Source of the DNA: Thiotrichaceae bacterium
Lineage (GTDB): Bacteria > Pseudomonadota > Gammaproteobacteria > Thiotrichales > Thiotrichaceae
Assembly (NCBI GenBank): GCA_026989145.1
Contig: JALSJU010000116.1
Location: 1 to 42,059, forward strand
DNA: 42,059 nucleotides
Direction: 5' to 3'
Of this stretch, positions 18,037 to 29,235 are shown piece after piece. The position numbers and the translations under genes were made by a program. A model generated the notes under the pieces. That model was not told the DNA's origin and made no database searches. It worked only from the letters and a program-made list of their open reading frames with translations. Within the stretch, counting starts at the first letter, position 1. Each line of letters opens with the position of its first letter.

Positions 18037-19443
18037 ATGACTGTTAAAACTCGTTTTGCTCCAAGTCCCACAGGTTACCTCCACATAGGTGGTGTTCGTA
18101 CTGCGCTTTATTCTTGGCTTCATGCACGCCAAAATAAAGGTAACTTTATTTTAAGAATCGAAGACACGGATCGTGAGCGATCAACCCAAGAATCAGTCGA
18201 TGCAATTATTGAAGGGATGGATTGGATTGGGCTAGACTACGATGAAGGACCAATTTTTCAAACAGACCGTTTTGATCGTTATACCGAAGTGATTAATCAG
18301 TTATTGGAGCAGGGTGATGCTTATCATTGTGAGTGTACGCGTGATGAATTAGATGCAATGCGCGAAGCACAACGTGCGAATAAAGAGAAGCCACGTTATA
18401 ACGGTAAATGCCGAGATGCAGGGCATAATGGAAACGATATTGAGTCGGTCATTCGATTTCGTAACCCTGTCGACGGTGATGTGCTTATTGATGATCTAAT
18501 CAAAGGTCAAATAACGATTAATAACCGTGAGCTGGACGATTTAATCATTGCTCGGTCTGATGGAACTCCAACCTATAACTTAACTGTGGTAGTTGATGAT
18601 TTAGATATGGGAGTCACCCACGTGATTCGGGGGGACGACCATATCAATAACACGCCACGTCAAATCAATATGATGAAAGCGCTGGGAGCTGAGTTGCCGC
18701 AGTTTGCACATGCGCCGATGATTTTGGGCGGTGATGGCAAACGTTTATCCAAGCGTCATGGAGCGGTTAGTGTGATGCAATACCGTGATGAAGGTTATTT
18801 TCCGCAAGCTCTTTTGAATTATTTATTACGCCTAGGCTGGTCACATGAAGATCAGGAAATTTTTAGCCGTGATGAAATGATTTCGTTATTTAAGATCGAA
18901 AACGTCAATGGTGCGCCATCAACCTTTAATACTAAAAAGTTACTTTGGGTTAATGAGCAATATATCAAAACACTGCCTGCAGTCGAGATTACAGAGCATT
19001 TACAATGGCATTTGGATGATCAAGATTTAGATGTGAGTAATGGCCCCGCGTTGCATGATGTGATTGAAGCGCACCGAGACCGTGCGAAAACGCTAAAAGA
19101 GCTGGCAGCATCTATCGGGTATTATTACGAAGACTTTTCTGAGTATGATGAAAAAGCCAGCAAAAAACACTTTAAAACAGCAACGCCTGATATTTTGCAA
19201 AACTTGCTGGATAAGTTTTCTAAGGTAAGTGATTGGAATGCTGCAAATATCCAAGCAGAAATTAATGCGACATGTGAAGAGTTAGAATTAGGTATGGGCA
19301 AAGTGGGTCCAGCACTTCGTGTAGCGGTCACGGGTAGTGGAATGTCGCCCTCATTGGATATTACGATGGCGCTAATCGGTCAACAGCGAAGCTTGCAACG
19401 TTTGCAAAAAGCGGTCGAGTTTACAAGGCAGAAATACGCTTAG
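18037..19443 (+). CDS. gltX: Glutamate--tRNA ligase
   Basis: This class I synthetase charges tRNA-Glu. The ATG at 18037 gives MTVKTRFAPSPTGYLHIGG, the normal family start; the ATG at 18025 would add four residues. Neither has a recognisable ribosome site. The 468-residue protein has the HIGH-type motif HIGG (16-19), the KMSKS-type motif KRLSKR (235-240) and the zinc-site residues Cys98, Cys100 and Cys125 with a nearby histidine (His130), as in the E. coli enzyme. It is a single gene, bounded upstream by a terminator and downstream by a convergent gene. Confidence 0.96.
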   Translation: MTVKTRFAPSPTGYLHIGGVRTALYSWLHARQNKGNFILRIEDTDRERSTQESVDAIIEGMDWIGLDYDEGPIFQTDRFDRYTEVINQLLEQGDAYHCECTRDELDAMREAQRANKEKPRYNGKCRDAGHNGNDIESVIRFRNPVDGDVLIDDLIKGQITINNRELDDLIIARSDGTPTYNLTVVVDDLDMGVTHVIRGDDHINNTPRQINMMKALGAELPQFAHAPMILGGDGKRLSKRHGAVSVMQYRDEGYFPQALLNYLLRLGWSHEDQEIFSRDEMISLFKIENVNGAPSTFNTKKLLWVNEQYIKTLPAVEITEHLQWHLDDQDLDVSNGPALHDVIEAHRDRAKTLKELAASIGYYYEDFSEYDEKASKKHFKTATPDILQNLLDKFSKVSDWNAANIQAEINATCEELELGMGKVGPALRVAVTGSGMSPSLDITMALIGQQRSLQRLQKAVEFTRQKYA

Positions 19444-19506
19444 GGCTAACCAGATGCGTGTGAAGTTATAAGTTTTCTGCTTATTAGCTCAAGTTTATAC
19501 TTCTCA

Positions 19507-19695
19507 TTAGCTTTCTCGTTCGACAAGAACCTCTGGTAGACCCGTTGCTAAAACCTCAACCTTCATTACAATCGGGCGACAACACACCTCGCAGTCCTCG
19601 ACGTATTCTTGCGAAGTCACAGAACAATCTACGGTAATTTCAATCACCTCCCAGCAATAGGGGCATTGAATATTTTTTGCTTCGAGTCCGTTCAT
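19507..19695 (-). CDS. CPXCG motif-containing cysteine-rich protein
   Basis: A 62-residue protein with CPYC at residues 11-14, a further cysteine at 24 and a CEVCC cluster at 35-39 followed by RPI. This fits the Cys_rich_CPXG family of small, probably zinc-binding proteins often found near gltX-type genes in gammaproteobacteria. Here the residue after the second cysteine is Trp, where the family usually has Gly. The function of the family is unknown. It faces gltX convergently with 63 bases between the stops. Confidence 0.85.
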   Translation of the reverse strand: MNGLEAKNIQCPYCWEVIEITVDCSVTSQEYVEDCEVCCRPIVMKVEVLATGLPEVLVERES

Positions 19696-19739
19696 GATAG
19701 TCTTGTACGTTGAGATCTCACCCAGTTATTTTCTGTTTA

Positions 19740-19904
19740 ACCTGAATCAGTGACTTCACTACGGAGCTGTATGTAAGCTATTGATTCATCACGGGTTTAT
19801 AAAATACCCGCTTAACCTAAGGGGTGAAGCTAAGATTTTTTAGAATCCCGTGCTAAACCAATATCTTACGCCCTGCTATCTGCATTGAAGTCACGAATTC
19901 AGGT
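19740..19904 (+). repeat. MITE-like element B, copy 2, 165 bp
   Basis: It has the same ends and inner blocks as the copy at 17758-17921: left ACCTGAATCAGTGACTTCA, right inverse ACCTGAATTCGTGACTTCA. The flanks at the equivalent positions are TTTA and TTAA, not an exact duplication, so the precise insertion border is unclear. The right end lies about 45 bases before the DUF2628 gene and close to a TATAGT box (19914-19919), so it may influence that gene's transcription. Confidence 0.82.
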
Positions 19905-19949
19905 TTAATACTAGTATAGTACGAATAACACAAATATTAGGAGAACATC

Positions 19950-20426
19950 ATGCAAAAAGAATCAAAGGCCATTGAGGCTTACATTGATAAAGAACAATCA
20001 AATGACTTTTACCAAAAAGGATTCGCGAAGTACTCAGCGGCAGGGGTAGACAAATTTGCATGGCATTGGTCATGGTGGGCGATGTTTGGTGGAGTATTTT
20101 ATTTACTTTACCGTAAGCTCTATCTGGAAGCGTTGATATTCTTTGTGGTATTTGCGGTTGTAGGGATGATTCCTTTTGCAGGCTTAGTTGCTTGGATTGC
20201 CACGGGTGGCGTTTTACCGTACTTGGTTTACAAGCGTTATAAAAATGTCAAAGCGCAGGTGGAAATGAACTTTGCTGATGAAGATGATCAGCTTAAAGCG
20301 TTACGTGAAGTAGGGGGTTATAATCAATGGGCGATATGGCTTGGGATAGGCTTGCATGTGTTGATATGGGCGGGAATGTTTTATATGTTGTCAATCGTAA
20401 TGGTGGGTATGATGCAACAGATTTAG
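19950..20426 (+). CDS. DUF2628 domain membrane protein
   Basis: A 158-residue protein with an AGGAGA ribosome site seven bases before the ATG. After a hydrophilic N-terminus (EAYIDKEQSNDFYQKGFAKY) come FAWHWSWWAMFGGVFYLLYRKLY and a second hydrophobic run LEALIFFVVFAVVGMIPFAGLVAWI, the signature of DUF2628. A further membrane segment lies at the C-terminus (WAIWLGIGLHVLIWAGMFYMLSIVMVGMM). The family has no established function. It is flanked by two different repeat elements. Confidence 0.8.
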   Translation: MQKESKAIEAYIDKEQSNDFYQKGFAKYSAAGVDKFAWHWSWWAMFGGVFYLLYRKLYLEALIFFVVFAVVGMIPFAGLVAWIATGGVLPYLVYKRYKNVKAQVEMNFADEDDQLKALREVGGYNQWAIWLGIGLHVLIWAGMFYMLSIVMVGMMQQI

Positions 20427-20492
20427 ACTGTCTGCTCTAAGAGACATTAGTATTTTGCCATGAAGAGCATGAAGGTAAAAAGGCTTATTTAA

Positions 20493-20752
20493 GGAACCTC
20501 TGAATAACCTAGTTGAGTTCTGGCAACGCCAAGTTTTCAAGTTCGAGACATTGATTTTAAGCATAGTCATTCTATGGTTAAAATCAATAACGAAGAAATT
20601 GGAAACTTGGCTAAGCCCCAAAGGGTGAGCTTACAAGGCATCAATTCCGTTGTTGTGATTTTTTGTGAAGGGAGCGACCATTCTCAAAAAATACGCCTAG
20701 GACTTGATGCCTTGTAAATTCACAGAACTCAACTAGGTTGTTCAGAGGTTCC
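20493..20752 (+). repeat. MITE-like element C, 260 bp, cloverleaf-forming, with TTAA target duplication
   Basis: About 30-base terminal inverted repeats (20493-20522 and 20723-20752) differ at a single base; they begin GGAACCTCTGAA. TTAA flanks both sides (20489-20492 and 20753-20756), again fitting a YTAR target. Between the ends are two further hairpins. The first has outer arms GCCAAGTTT (20528-20536) and AAACTTGGC (20603-20611), with ATTGATTTTAA-type inner arms. The second pairs TTACAAGGCATCAA (20632-20645) with TTGATGCCTTGTAA (20704-20717). The whole could fold into a cruciform or cloverleaf. It lies between the converging DUF2628 and thiDE genes. Confidence 0.85.
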
Positions 20753-20815
20753 TTAAATCGGGTGCTAATCTTCATGTTGTTGGTTTAATGGTAAGACCCC
20801 CCTTTTTTTTCGCTG

Positions 20816-22324
20816 TTAATTTTCTGAATCCCAAAGTGTTATTAAGTCCTGTGTTGCTTTTTTATAATCTGGCGCTTCAGTGATCGCTGAAATCATTGCT
20901 ACCGAACCAACTCCGGTTTCCTTTAGCGCGGTGGCGCGTTCAAAATTTATACCACCAATGGCAACTAGTGGGTAATTCTCTCCTAATAGTTTTACCCAAT
21001 GTGCAACCGCATCAACACCTTGTGGTATCCAGGGCATGTCTTTACTGGTGGTTTCAAAAATGGGTCCGAGGGCAATGTAGCTGGGTTTTATAGTTAGTGT
21101 TCTGGCAACTTCGGCGTAGCTGTGCGTGGATAAGCCTAAGCGACAACCAGCGTTTGCTACTGCGGTAAGATCAGCGGTGGCAATATCTTCTTGTCCTAGA
21201 TGAATGCCATAGGCTCGGTGCTTTATGGCGAGTTTCCAATAGTCATTAATAAAAAGTCTAACATTGTGTGCTCTACAAAAAGCTATAGCTTCAATGATGT
21301 CAGTTTCTACTTCGTTGTCTTGTTTGTCTTTGATGCGTAATTGAATGGTTTTTATACCAAGTGGAACTAATTTTTTTAGCCATTCTACGGAATCAATGAC
21401 GGGATAGATGCCCAGGGTTAGCGTGTCGCAAGGGCTAAACTTTGGGTAGTGTTCATCAGGGGTTAAACATAACCGAGGTAGGTGGCATAAGTCGAAGTTT
21501 TTGCCAGAACTGTTATTTGTAAAGTGAAAGTGGTAGATGTTTGATTTATTGTTAGCAGCGTTATTACTGTAATCAACAATCGCATCATTTATCCCTTGGC
21601 TGACGAGTGCTTTAGCTAGCACAATGGAATCAATTAAGAGATATCCTAGAGCTAAATAACATGCTATTGCTGTGGCGAGTACACAGCCAGTGCCACGCAC
21701 ATTGTTTTTATCAGGCCAACGTTTGCCGACAAAATAAAAGGTCGTTGAAGGACTTATAAATGTATCAATGCTGCTTTCTGTTTGCTTATTACTTATTGTA
21801 TGTCCACCTTTGACTAGGGCAGACTTTATTCCAAGCTCAAATAGTATTTGAGTAGCGCGACTAATCTCTTCTGAGTGATTGCAAGGTAGTTTGCTTAAGG
21901 TGGATATCTCATCTAAATTTGGTGTTAGTAAGGTCACATGAGGCAACAGTTTTGAAAGCATTAAACGCTGCCCTGTATAGCTTAAAAGTTTGCCTCCTGA
22001 ACTTGAAGAGAGAACCGGATCAAGGATTACTGGAGTATCATTGGCATTTTTCTCAAGATAGTTAGCCACTGCTTTTACAACTTGCTCATTCCCAAGCATA
22101 CCAATTTTTATTGCTGAAAATGTAAGCCCTTTTAATGCATCAAACTGTGCTTTTACTTGTGCGTAAGGCAACACGCCATCACTTTGTACACCTGAATTAT
22201 TCTGTGCTGTTACTGCTGTGACTACGCTATGTGCACTTACTTCTAGGGTGTTTGCCACTTTCCAGTCTGTTTGTAAACCTGCACCACTTGGGTCGGTGCC
22301 ACCAATTAATAATATGTTACTCAT
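20816..22324 (-). CDS. thiDE: Bifunctional HMP kinase/HMP-P kinase and thiamine-phosphate synthase (ThiD-ThiE fusion)
   Basis: A 502-residue fusion that phosphorylates hydroxymethylpyrimidine twice and then joins it to the thiazole phosphate. The N-terminal half (about 1-265) is ThiD: GGTDPSGAGLQTDWK, TAVTAQNNSGV, PVILDPVLSSSSGGKLL and the anion-hole motif RGTGCVLATAIA. The C-terminal half (about 300-502) is ThiE: GIYPVIDS, TIQLRIKDKQ, FINDYWKLA, GIHLGQEDI, LGLSTHS, YIALGPIFETTSK and VAIGGIN. It is the last gene of the thi operon, 15 bases after thiG. No separate thiD, thiE or thiF is seen in the window. Confidence 0.95.
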   Translation of the reverse strand: MSNILLIGGTDPSGAGLQTDWKVANTLEVSAHSVVTAVTAQNNSGVQSDGVLPYAQVKAQFDALKGLTFSAIKIGMLGNEQVVKAVANYLEKNANDTPVILDPVLSSSSGGKLLSYTGQRLMLSKLLPHVTLLTPNLDEISTLSKLPCNHSEEISRATQILFELGIKSALVKGGHTISNKQTESSIDTFISPSTTFYFVGKRWPDKNNVRGTGCVLATAIACYLALGYLLIDSIVLAKALVSQGINDAIVDYSNNAANNKSNIYHFHFTNNSSGKNFDLCHLPRLCLTPDEHYPKFSPCDTLTLGIYPVIDSVEWLKKLVPLGIKTIQLRIKDKQDNEVETDIIEAIAFCRAHNVRLFINDYWKLAIKHRAYGIHLGQEDIATADLTAVANAGCRLGLSTHSYAEVARTLTIKPSYIALGPIFETTSKDMPWIPQGVDAVAHWVKLLGENYPLVAIGGINFERATALKETGVGSVAMISAITEAPDYKKATQDLITLWDSEN

Positions 22325-22339
22325 ATAAAATGACTGCTG

Positions 22340-23128
22340 TTAGTTTTGATGCCAAAATGGTGTACCAATGGTTGGTGTACTAGGGCTGGCTGATTCGCGT
22401 GCTGGCATAATACCACTTTGATAGGCGTAGCGACCTGCCTCAATCGATTTAGCAAAAGCATCAGCCATTGTGACGGGGTCAACTGCCTCAGCAACGGCGG
22501 TATTAAGTAGCACCCCATTAAAGCCTAGTTCCATTGCTTGACACGCATCAGAGGGCTTGCCGATGCCTGCATCGACTAACAAATTCACATCTGGCAAGCG
22601 TTGGCGAATAGTCTCTAAGGCATAGGGGTTCATTAGCCCCTTGGCTGTACCAATGGGTGACCCCCAGGGCATAATTACTTCACAGCCTAAGTCTTGTAAG
22701 CGCTGGCATAAGACTAAATCATCGGTTGAATAGGGGAAGACTTTAAAGCCTCTTTTTATGAGTGCTTCTGTGGCCTCTAAAAGCCCAAACGGGTCGGGTT
22801 GTAAATTGTAGTCATCGCCAATAACTTCGAGCTTTATCCAATCGGTTTGAAAAATATCACGTGACATTTCGGCAATGGCGATGGCTTCTTTGGGGCTGTG
22901 GCAACCTGCGGTATTGGGCAGTAAATGGCAGCCTAGGTTTTTAATAAAGTCCCAGAACTGTTCACCACCTTTGTTTTCTGGAGATTGGCGACGCAGTGAC
23001 AAGGTGATGACATCTGCTTTTGATGCAATAATCGCTTGTTGCATTATTTCAGGTGAAGGGTAGAGTGCTGAACCAATAAAAAATCGGCTTGTTAGTTCAA
23101 CACCATAAACATCCCATGAATCACTCAT
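22340..23128 (-). CDS. thiG: Thiazole synthase ThiG
   Basis: ThiG makes the thiazole moiety of thiamine from deoxyxylulose phosphate, dehydroglycine and ThiS thiocarboxylate. The 262-residue TIM barrel has the Schiff-base lysine at residue 99 in [10 protein letters not shown], together with [32 protein letters not shown] and [13 protein letters not shown]. It starts two bases after the thiS stop, so it is translated together with its sulfur donor. Confidence 0.97.
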   Translation of the reverse strand: MSDSWDVYGVELTSRFFIGSALYPSPEIMQQAIIASKADVITLSLRRQSPENKGGEQFWDFIKNLGCHLLPNTAGCHSPKEAIAIAEMSRDIFQTDWIKLEVIGDDYNLQPDPFGLLEATEALIKRGFKVFPYSTDDLVLCQRLQDLGCEVIMPWGSPIGTAKGLMNPYALETIRQRLPDVNLLVDAGIGKPSDACQAMELGFNGVLLNTAVAEAVDPVTMADAFAKSIEAGRYAYQSGIMPARESASPSTPTIGTPFWHQN

Positions 23129-23130
23129 GT

Positions 23131-23337
23131 TTACCCTCCGCTTACAGGATTAAGAATATCAATCTTATCTTGATCATTCAGCTCTGTTTCAGCCCACTGA
23201 TCTTTTGGGATATAAGTTTGATTAATTGCTACGCCTAGCATATTTGTTTTTTGATAACCTAATATCTCCAATGCTTTGAGCACGGTGCAGTGCGTATCCA
23301 GTGCTTCAAGCTGGTTATTAATGCTGACTTGAATCAT
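23131..23337 (-). CDS. thiS: Sulfur carrier protein ThiS
   Basis: A 68-residue ubiquitin-like carrier ending in the diagnostic Gly-Gly (ILNPVSGG), which is adenylated and thiocarboxylated to donate sulfur for the thiazole ring. [24 protein letters not shown] is typical. The ATG overlaps the thiO stop codon (ATGA, 23334-23337), so the two are coupled. The adenylating enzyme ThiF is not in this window. Confidence 0.95.
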   Translation of the reverse strand: MIQVSINNQLEALDTHCTVLKALEILGYQKTNMLGVAINQTYIPKDQWAETELNDQDKIDILNPVSGG

Positions 23338-24368
23338 AGTAAGGTCTCAATTAAGTCGTTGATGATGGCTGGTGTAAATAAATAACCGTGCCGATATAAG
23401 CCATTGATACGAATGAGTTTATTATCATATTCAATGCGCGGTTGGTTATTGACGAAAGTAGGGCGTAGACCGACGCGTAAGTCTATTATATGAGCTTCAG
23501 AAAACCCTTGATGCAGGCTATAAAGGGCGGATAAGAGTTCTAAACTAGAACGCACAGTGACAGGTTGTTTATCATCACTTTCTATTTGGGTCGCGCCGAT
23601 AATGTATTCGTGGTTTTTACGTGGTGCGATATACAGTGGGTAGCGTGGATGAATCAAACGCACTGCTCGGCTGATGCTAACTTCAGGTGCAGAGACGCGC
23701 GCCACTTCACCACGCACCGAGCGAAAGTCTTTTAAATCTTCGCTCGCGCCATTACCCCGACAATCAAACACCGTATCAAAGGTTTGGTCAAAATGTTTAA
23801 GCGTACCATTGTTATTGATGTTATCTATTTTGGTGTTTTCAATTAAGGTAATATTTTCTTGTTGCTCGAAGTATTGATTTAAAACAGGGTAGAGAGCTTG
23901 GTTATCAATCACTCCCTCCTCACTAAAAAATAAACCGTGATTAAAATTATCGGCAAGTTGTGGTTCTAATGTTTTAAGTTGAGCTTGATTCATGATTTGC
24001 ATTTTGTCGCTTGCAATCATGGCATTTGCTTTAATGTTAAAACGCTGGAAATCAGGCTCATCTTGAGCATGCGAAACCACAATTGTGCCCTTTTGGTTAA
24101 AGCTAATAGAGCGAGAAGTGTGTGCTTCCAGTTCAGGAAGCCATTGTTCCCATAGTAGATAAGATTTTACCCCAAGCTCTTGCGTTACCGCTTCGGTACT
24201 AATAGCTTCAGTGTAAGGCGCTACCATCGCAGCTGCCACTAAGCCAGTACCGATATAATTGTGGTCATGTTGATCAATAAGGGTGATTTTAATCCCTTGG
24301 TTTAAGGCATTAAGCCGCCATGCTAATAGTCTTCCTACTAAACCTGCTCCAACAATTGCAACGTGCAT
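23334..24368 (-). CDS. thiO: Glycine oxidase ThiO
   Basis: An FAD enzyme that oxidises glycine to the dehydroglycine needed by ThiG in aerobic thiamine synthesis. The 344-residue protein begins with the dinucleotide-binding motif VAIVGAGLVGRLLAWRL (GxGxxG), and later has FDCRGNGAS, RSVRGEVARV and, near the end, INGLYRHGYLFTPAI, as expected for DAO-family ThiO. It starts six bases after thiC. The choice of ThiO instead of ThiH implies an oxygen-dependent route. Confidence 0.9.
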   Translation of the reverse strand: MHVAIVGAGLVGRLLAWRLNALNQGIKITLIDQHDHNYIGTGLVAAAMVAPYTEAISTEAVTQELGVKSYLLWEQWLPELEAHTSRSISFNQKGTIVVSHAQDEPDFQRFNIKANAMIASDKMQIMNQAQLKTLEPQLADNFNHGLFFSEEGVIDNQALYPVLNQYFEQQENITLIENTKIDNINNNGTLKHFDQTFDTVFDCRGNGASEDLKDFRSVRGEVARVSAPEVSISRAVRLIHPRYPLYIAPRKNHEYIIGATQIESDDKQPVTVRSSLELLSALYSLHQGFSEAHIIDLRVGLRPTFVNNQPRIEYDNKLIRINGLYRHGYLFTPAIINDLIETLL

Positions 24369-24374
24369 TTAAGC

Positions 24375-26456
<2,082 letters not shown>

Positions 26457-26499
26457 TGGGCAAGGTTAGCAGAATACTTATTGGCTGGCTATGGTGTTT

Positions 26500-27042
26500 T
26501 TATTTTTTTACAACTTTTGATCTTGGCTTCGGTGTTTTAGATCGGCTAGTAATGATCCTCTCAATTTGGTCAACTCCAACAGGGCCTGCTTGCATAGCGA
26601 CTAACTTACCTTTGGGTGCAAAAATCATAAAGGTCGGTGTGCCAATTAATCCTTCGGGGCTGTTTTGTTGCATCCAAATGTTCATTTCTATGGCGTTAGT
26701 AACAAGGTTAGGAAACTTAATACCAAATTCCATAATAAATTCTTCAGCATTGTCGTAGCCATCTTTTTCATCAATACCATCTAAGGTGATGCCTAATATT
26801 TGGGTGTTTTTAAGTTTCCCATTAAATTTAACCATGCTCGGCATATGTTGCCTGCACACATGACAATCACTTGACCAGACCTCTACCACCGTCCACTTGT
26901 CCTTATCAATAAAAGACTCAATCGTGGCAGGTTTTCCATCAATATCTGTAAATGCCATAGTAGAATGACTCGTGAATAACATAAATAATGAGACAAAAAT
27001 CATGATTATTTTATTTGATAAAAAACGTGGTTTCACGGACAC
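26500..27042 (-). CDS. Periplasmic thioredoxin-like (TlpA family) protein
   Basis: A 180-residue protein with an N-terminal signal (hydrophobic residues 11-24, likely cut after the ALA-like STMA near residue 30). Its thioredoxin fold shows WSSDCHVCRQHMP, with the redox pair Cys60-His-Val-Cys63, and the cis-proline loop GTPTFMIF. Such proteins reduce or oxidise disulfides in the periplasm, often for cytochrome c maturation or envelope proteins; the partner is unknown. The C-terminus is basic (SRSKTPKPRSKVVKK). It is divergent from the HAD phosphatase gene. Although it is upstream of thiC on the same strand, the riboswitch suggests separate control. Confidence 0.8.
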   Translation of the reverse strand: MSVKPRFLSNKIIMIFVSLFMLFTSHSTMAFTDIDGKPATIESFIDKDKWTVVEVWSSDCHVCRQHMPSMVKFNGKLKNTQILGITLDGIDEKDGYDNAEEFIMEFGIKFPNLVTNAIEMNIWMQQNSPEGLIGTPTFMIFAPKGKLVAMQAGPVGVDQIERIITSRSKTPKPRSKVVKK

Positions 27043-27074
27043 TACCTCAAAATTTTAAAGGGTTAAAGTTAACA

Positions 27075-27779
27075 ATGGCTATAAAAATAGACAGTCAGAG
27101 TAAAAATGGTTCAGCAATCGGCTTAGTTCTGTTTGATCTTGATGGTACATTACTCGATACCGCGCCTGATATGACCAATGCTTTAAATAAACTGCTGGAG
27201 GAAGAGGGGGAAAAACCTCTATCCTATGAACATTGTAGAGATTTTGTCTCACACGGTTCAGTCGCAATGGTAACACTAGGCTTTGGTGCTGCGGGAAATA
27301 GCCAGCAAGAAAAAGACCAGTTTGAACAACGCCGATTACGTTTCTTGGCTTTATACGAGAAAAACCTGTGTGTGGATACAAAATTATTTGACGGAATGGA
27401 AGAGACATTACGTTTTATTGAACAACAAGGCATCCCTTGGGGAGTTGTAACGAATAAGCCAGGTTTTTTAACTGACCCATTATTACAACAACTTGGGCTT
27501 GATAAACGCGCCTGTAGTGTGATTTCAGGTGATACTATTCCTCAGCGAAAGCCTGATCCTGCACCGTTATACTTGGCCGCAAGTCAGTGTAAGGTTTTAG
27601 CAACAGATTGTATTTATGTGGGGGATGCTGAACGTGATATTGAGGCGGGAAATAGTGCTAATATGAAAACCTTAATTGCTAGTTACGGTTATATTGATGC
27701 ACAACAAAAACCAACAGAATGGCAGGCAAATGGAGTGATTGAACATGCTTCGGATATTATTGAATGGTTGTACTTCTGA
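27075..27779 (+). CDS. gph: HAD family hydrolase, phosphoglycolate phosphatase-like (Gph/MupP)
   Basis: A 234-residue haloacid dehalogenase phosphatase, starting at the ATG at 27075; the frame upstream overlaps the divergent gene. Motif I is FDLDGTLLDT with Asp21 and Asp23, motif II is VVTNK, motif III is RKPDPAP with its lysine, and motif IV is YVGDAERDIEAG. The C1 cap (PDMTNALNKLL) fits Gph. Two close relatives share this pattern, phosphoglycolate phosphatase and the MupP phosphatase of cell-wall sugar recycling; the sequence does not decide between them. Confidence 0.85.
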   Translation: MAIKIDSQSKNGSAIGLVLFDLDGTLLDTAPDMTNALNKLLEEEGEKPLSYEHCRDFVSHGSVAMVTLGFGAAGNSQQEKDQFEQRRLRFLALYEKNLCVDTKLFDGMEETLRFIEQQGIPWGVVTNKPGFLTDPLLQQLGLDKRACSVISGDTIPQRKPDPAPLYLAASQCKVLATDCIYVGDAERDIEAGNSANMKTLIASYGYIDAQQKPTEWQANGVIEHASDIIEWLYF

Positions 27780-27890
27780 TGACCTTCCTTTAGTCCATTA
27801 ACTTTTAGGTTTTATCTGTAACTGTTTAAAAAATGATCAAAAAAGTTTTATTATTTGTATACCATAATTTTTTTAATCTGGGATATCGTT

Positions 27891-29198
27891 GTGACAACTA
27901 GTGCTGTAAAAATAACTAAAAGTATAAACTCTGATTCATCTCAAGAAAAAGATGATATTGCCCGTTTGGAATCAGAGGTTAGGGGATATGTTCGTTTATT
28001 TCCCACCGTGTTTGATGTAGCCAAAGGCTCAACACTCATTGATACCGATGGTAAAAAGTATATCGATTTTTTTTGCGGTGCAGGTACTTTAAATTATGGA
28101 CATAATAATCCTAAAGCCAAGTTAGCATTACTTGATTATATTTCAAATGACGGTATACAACATTCACTGGATGCTGCTACAAAAGCGAAGGTTGAATTCT
28201 TACGCGCGTTTGAAGATATTATTTTGAAACCACGCAATCTTGAATATAAAATTCAATTTACTGGCCCAACGGGTACCAATGCAGTTGAAGCAGCCATTAA
28301 GTTGGCACGAAAATCAAAAAAACGTTCCCACATAATAGCGTTTAGTCATGCCTACCATGGTCATACTTTAGGTGCTTTAGCCGTTACTGCCAATGCGTAC
28401 TACCATGATGAGCATTATGGTTCACGTAGTAATGTAACGCACCTACCGTATGATGGTTACATGGGGGATGATGTTGATACCAGTGAATATTTAGCAAAAG
28501 TGCTTGACGATCAAAGCAGTGGTATCCCAATTCCTGCAGCGATTATTTTGGAAACCATTCAAGGTGAGGGTGGGATTAATGTCGCTCGAAATAAGTGGTT
28601 GAAAAATATTGAAGCTATTTGTAAAAAGCATGACATTTTGTTGATAGTTGATGATATTCAAATGGGCAATGGCCGTACAGGCAAGTTTTTCAGTTTTGAA
28701 CATTCAGGCATCAACCCTGATATTGTTTGTTTATCAAAATCAATTGGTGGGGGCTTACCTTTTTCAATTAATTTAATTAAACCTGAAGAAGATCTGTGGA
28801 AACCTGGCGAGCATACCGGCACTTTTCGTGGTAATAACTTGGCATTTGTCGCAGGTAAAGCCGTGCTAGAGCATTGGAATGAAGACTTTGAGGACGCTAT
28901 CTTTACACGCAGTTTAATGATTCAAAGTCGTTTGAAGCACATACTTGAAAAGTATCCACAAAAAGGTCTGAGTTATCGAGGTCTTGGCATGGTATGGGGC
29001 TTGGATATGGGTTCTGGTAAAGTAGCTAGATTGATTATTAATGAAGCATTTAATCAGGGCTTATTAGTTGAATCTTCAGGTGCCGATGACGAAGTACTAA
29101 AAATAATGGCAGCATTGACAATTGATATTGATACGCTTGAGCAAGGGCTTATAATTTTTGAAAAAGCGGTACACCATATCTTAGACAATGCTTCTTAG
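27891..29198 (+). CDS. Diaminobutyrate--2-oxoglutarate aminotransferase-like (EctB family), PLP-dependent
   Basis: A class III aminotransferase of 435 residues from the GTG at 27891, which has GGGAT upstream; the longer frame starts at a TTG. The PLP lysine is Lys283 in CLSKSIGGG; DDIQMGNGRTG, TGPTGTNAVEAAIKLAR and AYHGHTLGALAVT are further landmarks and resemble EctB closely. EctB makes 2,4-diaminobutyrate from aspartate semialdehyde and glutamate. The ectoine genes ectA and ectC are not next to it. The next gene is an adenylation-carrier protein 37 bases downstream with its own AAAAGGA site. It is therefore inferred to supply a diamino acid building block, though other diamines are possible. 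Confidence 0.85.
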   Translation: MTTSAVKITKSINSDSSQEKDDIARLESEVRGYVRLFPTVFDVAKGSTLIDTDGKKYIDFFCGAGTLNYGHNNPKAKLALLDYISNDGIQHSLDAATKAKVEFLRAFEDIILKPRNLEYKIQFTGPTGTNAVEAAIKLARKSKKRSHIIAFSHAYHGHTLGALAVTANAYYHDEHYGSRSNVTHLPYDGYMGDDVDTSEYLAKVLDDQSSGIPIPAAIILETIQGEGGINVARNKWLKNIEAICKKHDILLIVDDIQMGNGRTGKFFSFEHSGINPDIVCLSKSIGGGLPFSINLIKPEEDLWKPGEHTGTFRGNNLAFVAGKAVLEHWNEDFEDAIFTRSLMIQSRLKHILEKYPQKGLSYRGLGMVWGLDMGSGKVARLIINEAFNQGLLVESSGADDEVLKIMAALTIDIDTLEQGLIIFEKAVHHILDNAS

Positions 29199-29235
29199 AA
29201 GCTTGCACCCAACGTATCGAGCTGGATAAAAGGAA

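Noticed and set aside
27891-29198. Ectoine biosynthesis operon
   Set aside because: Only an EctB-like gene is present; the neighbours are a carrier-based adenylation protein, a hydrolase and a phosphopantetheinyl transferase, with no ectA or ectC.
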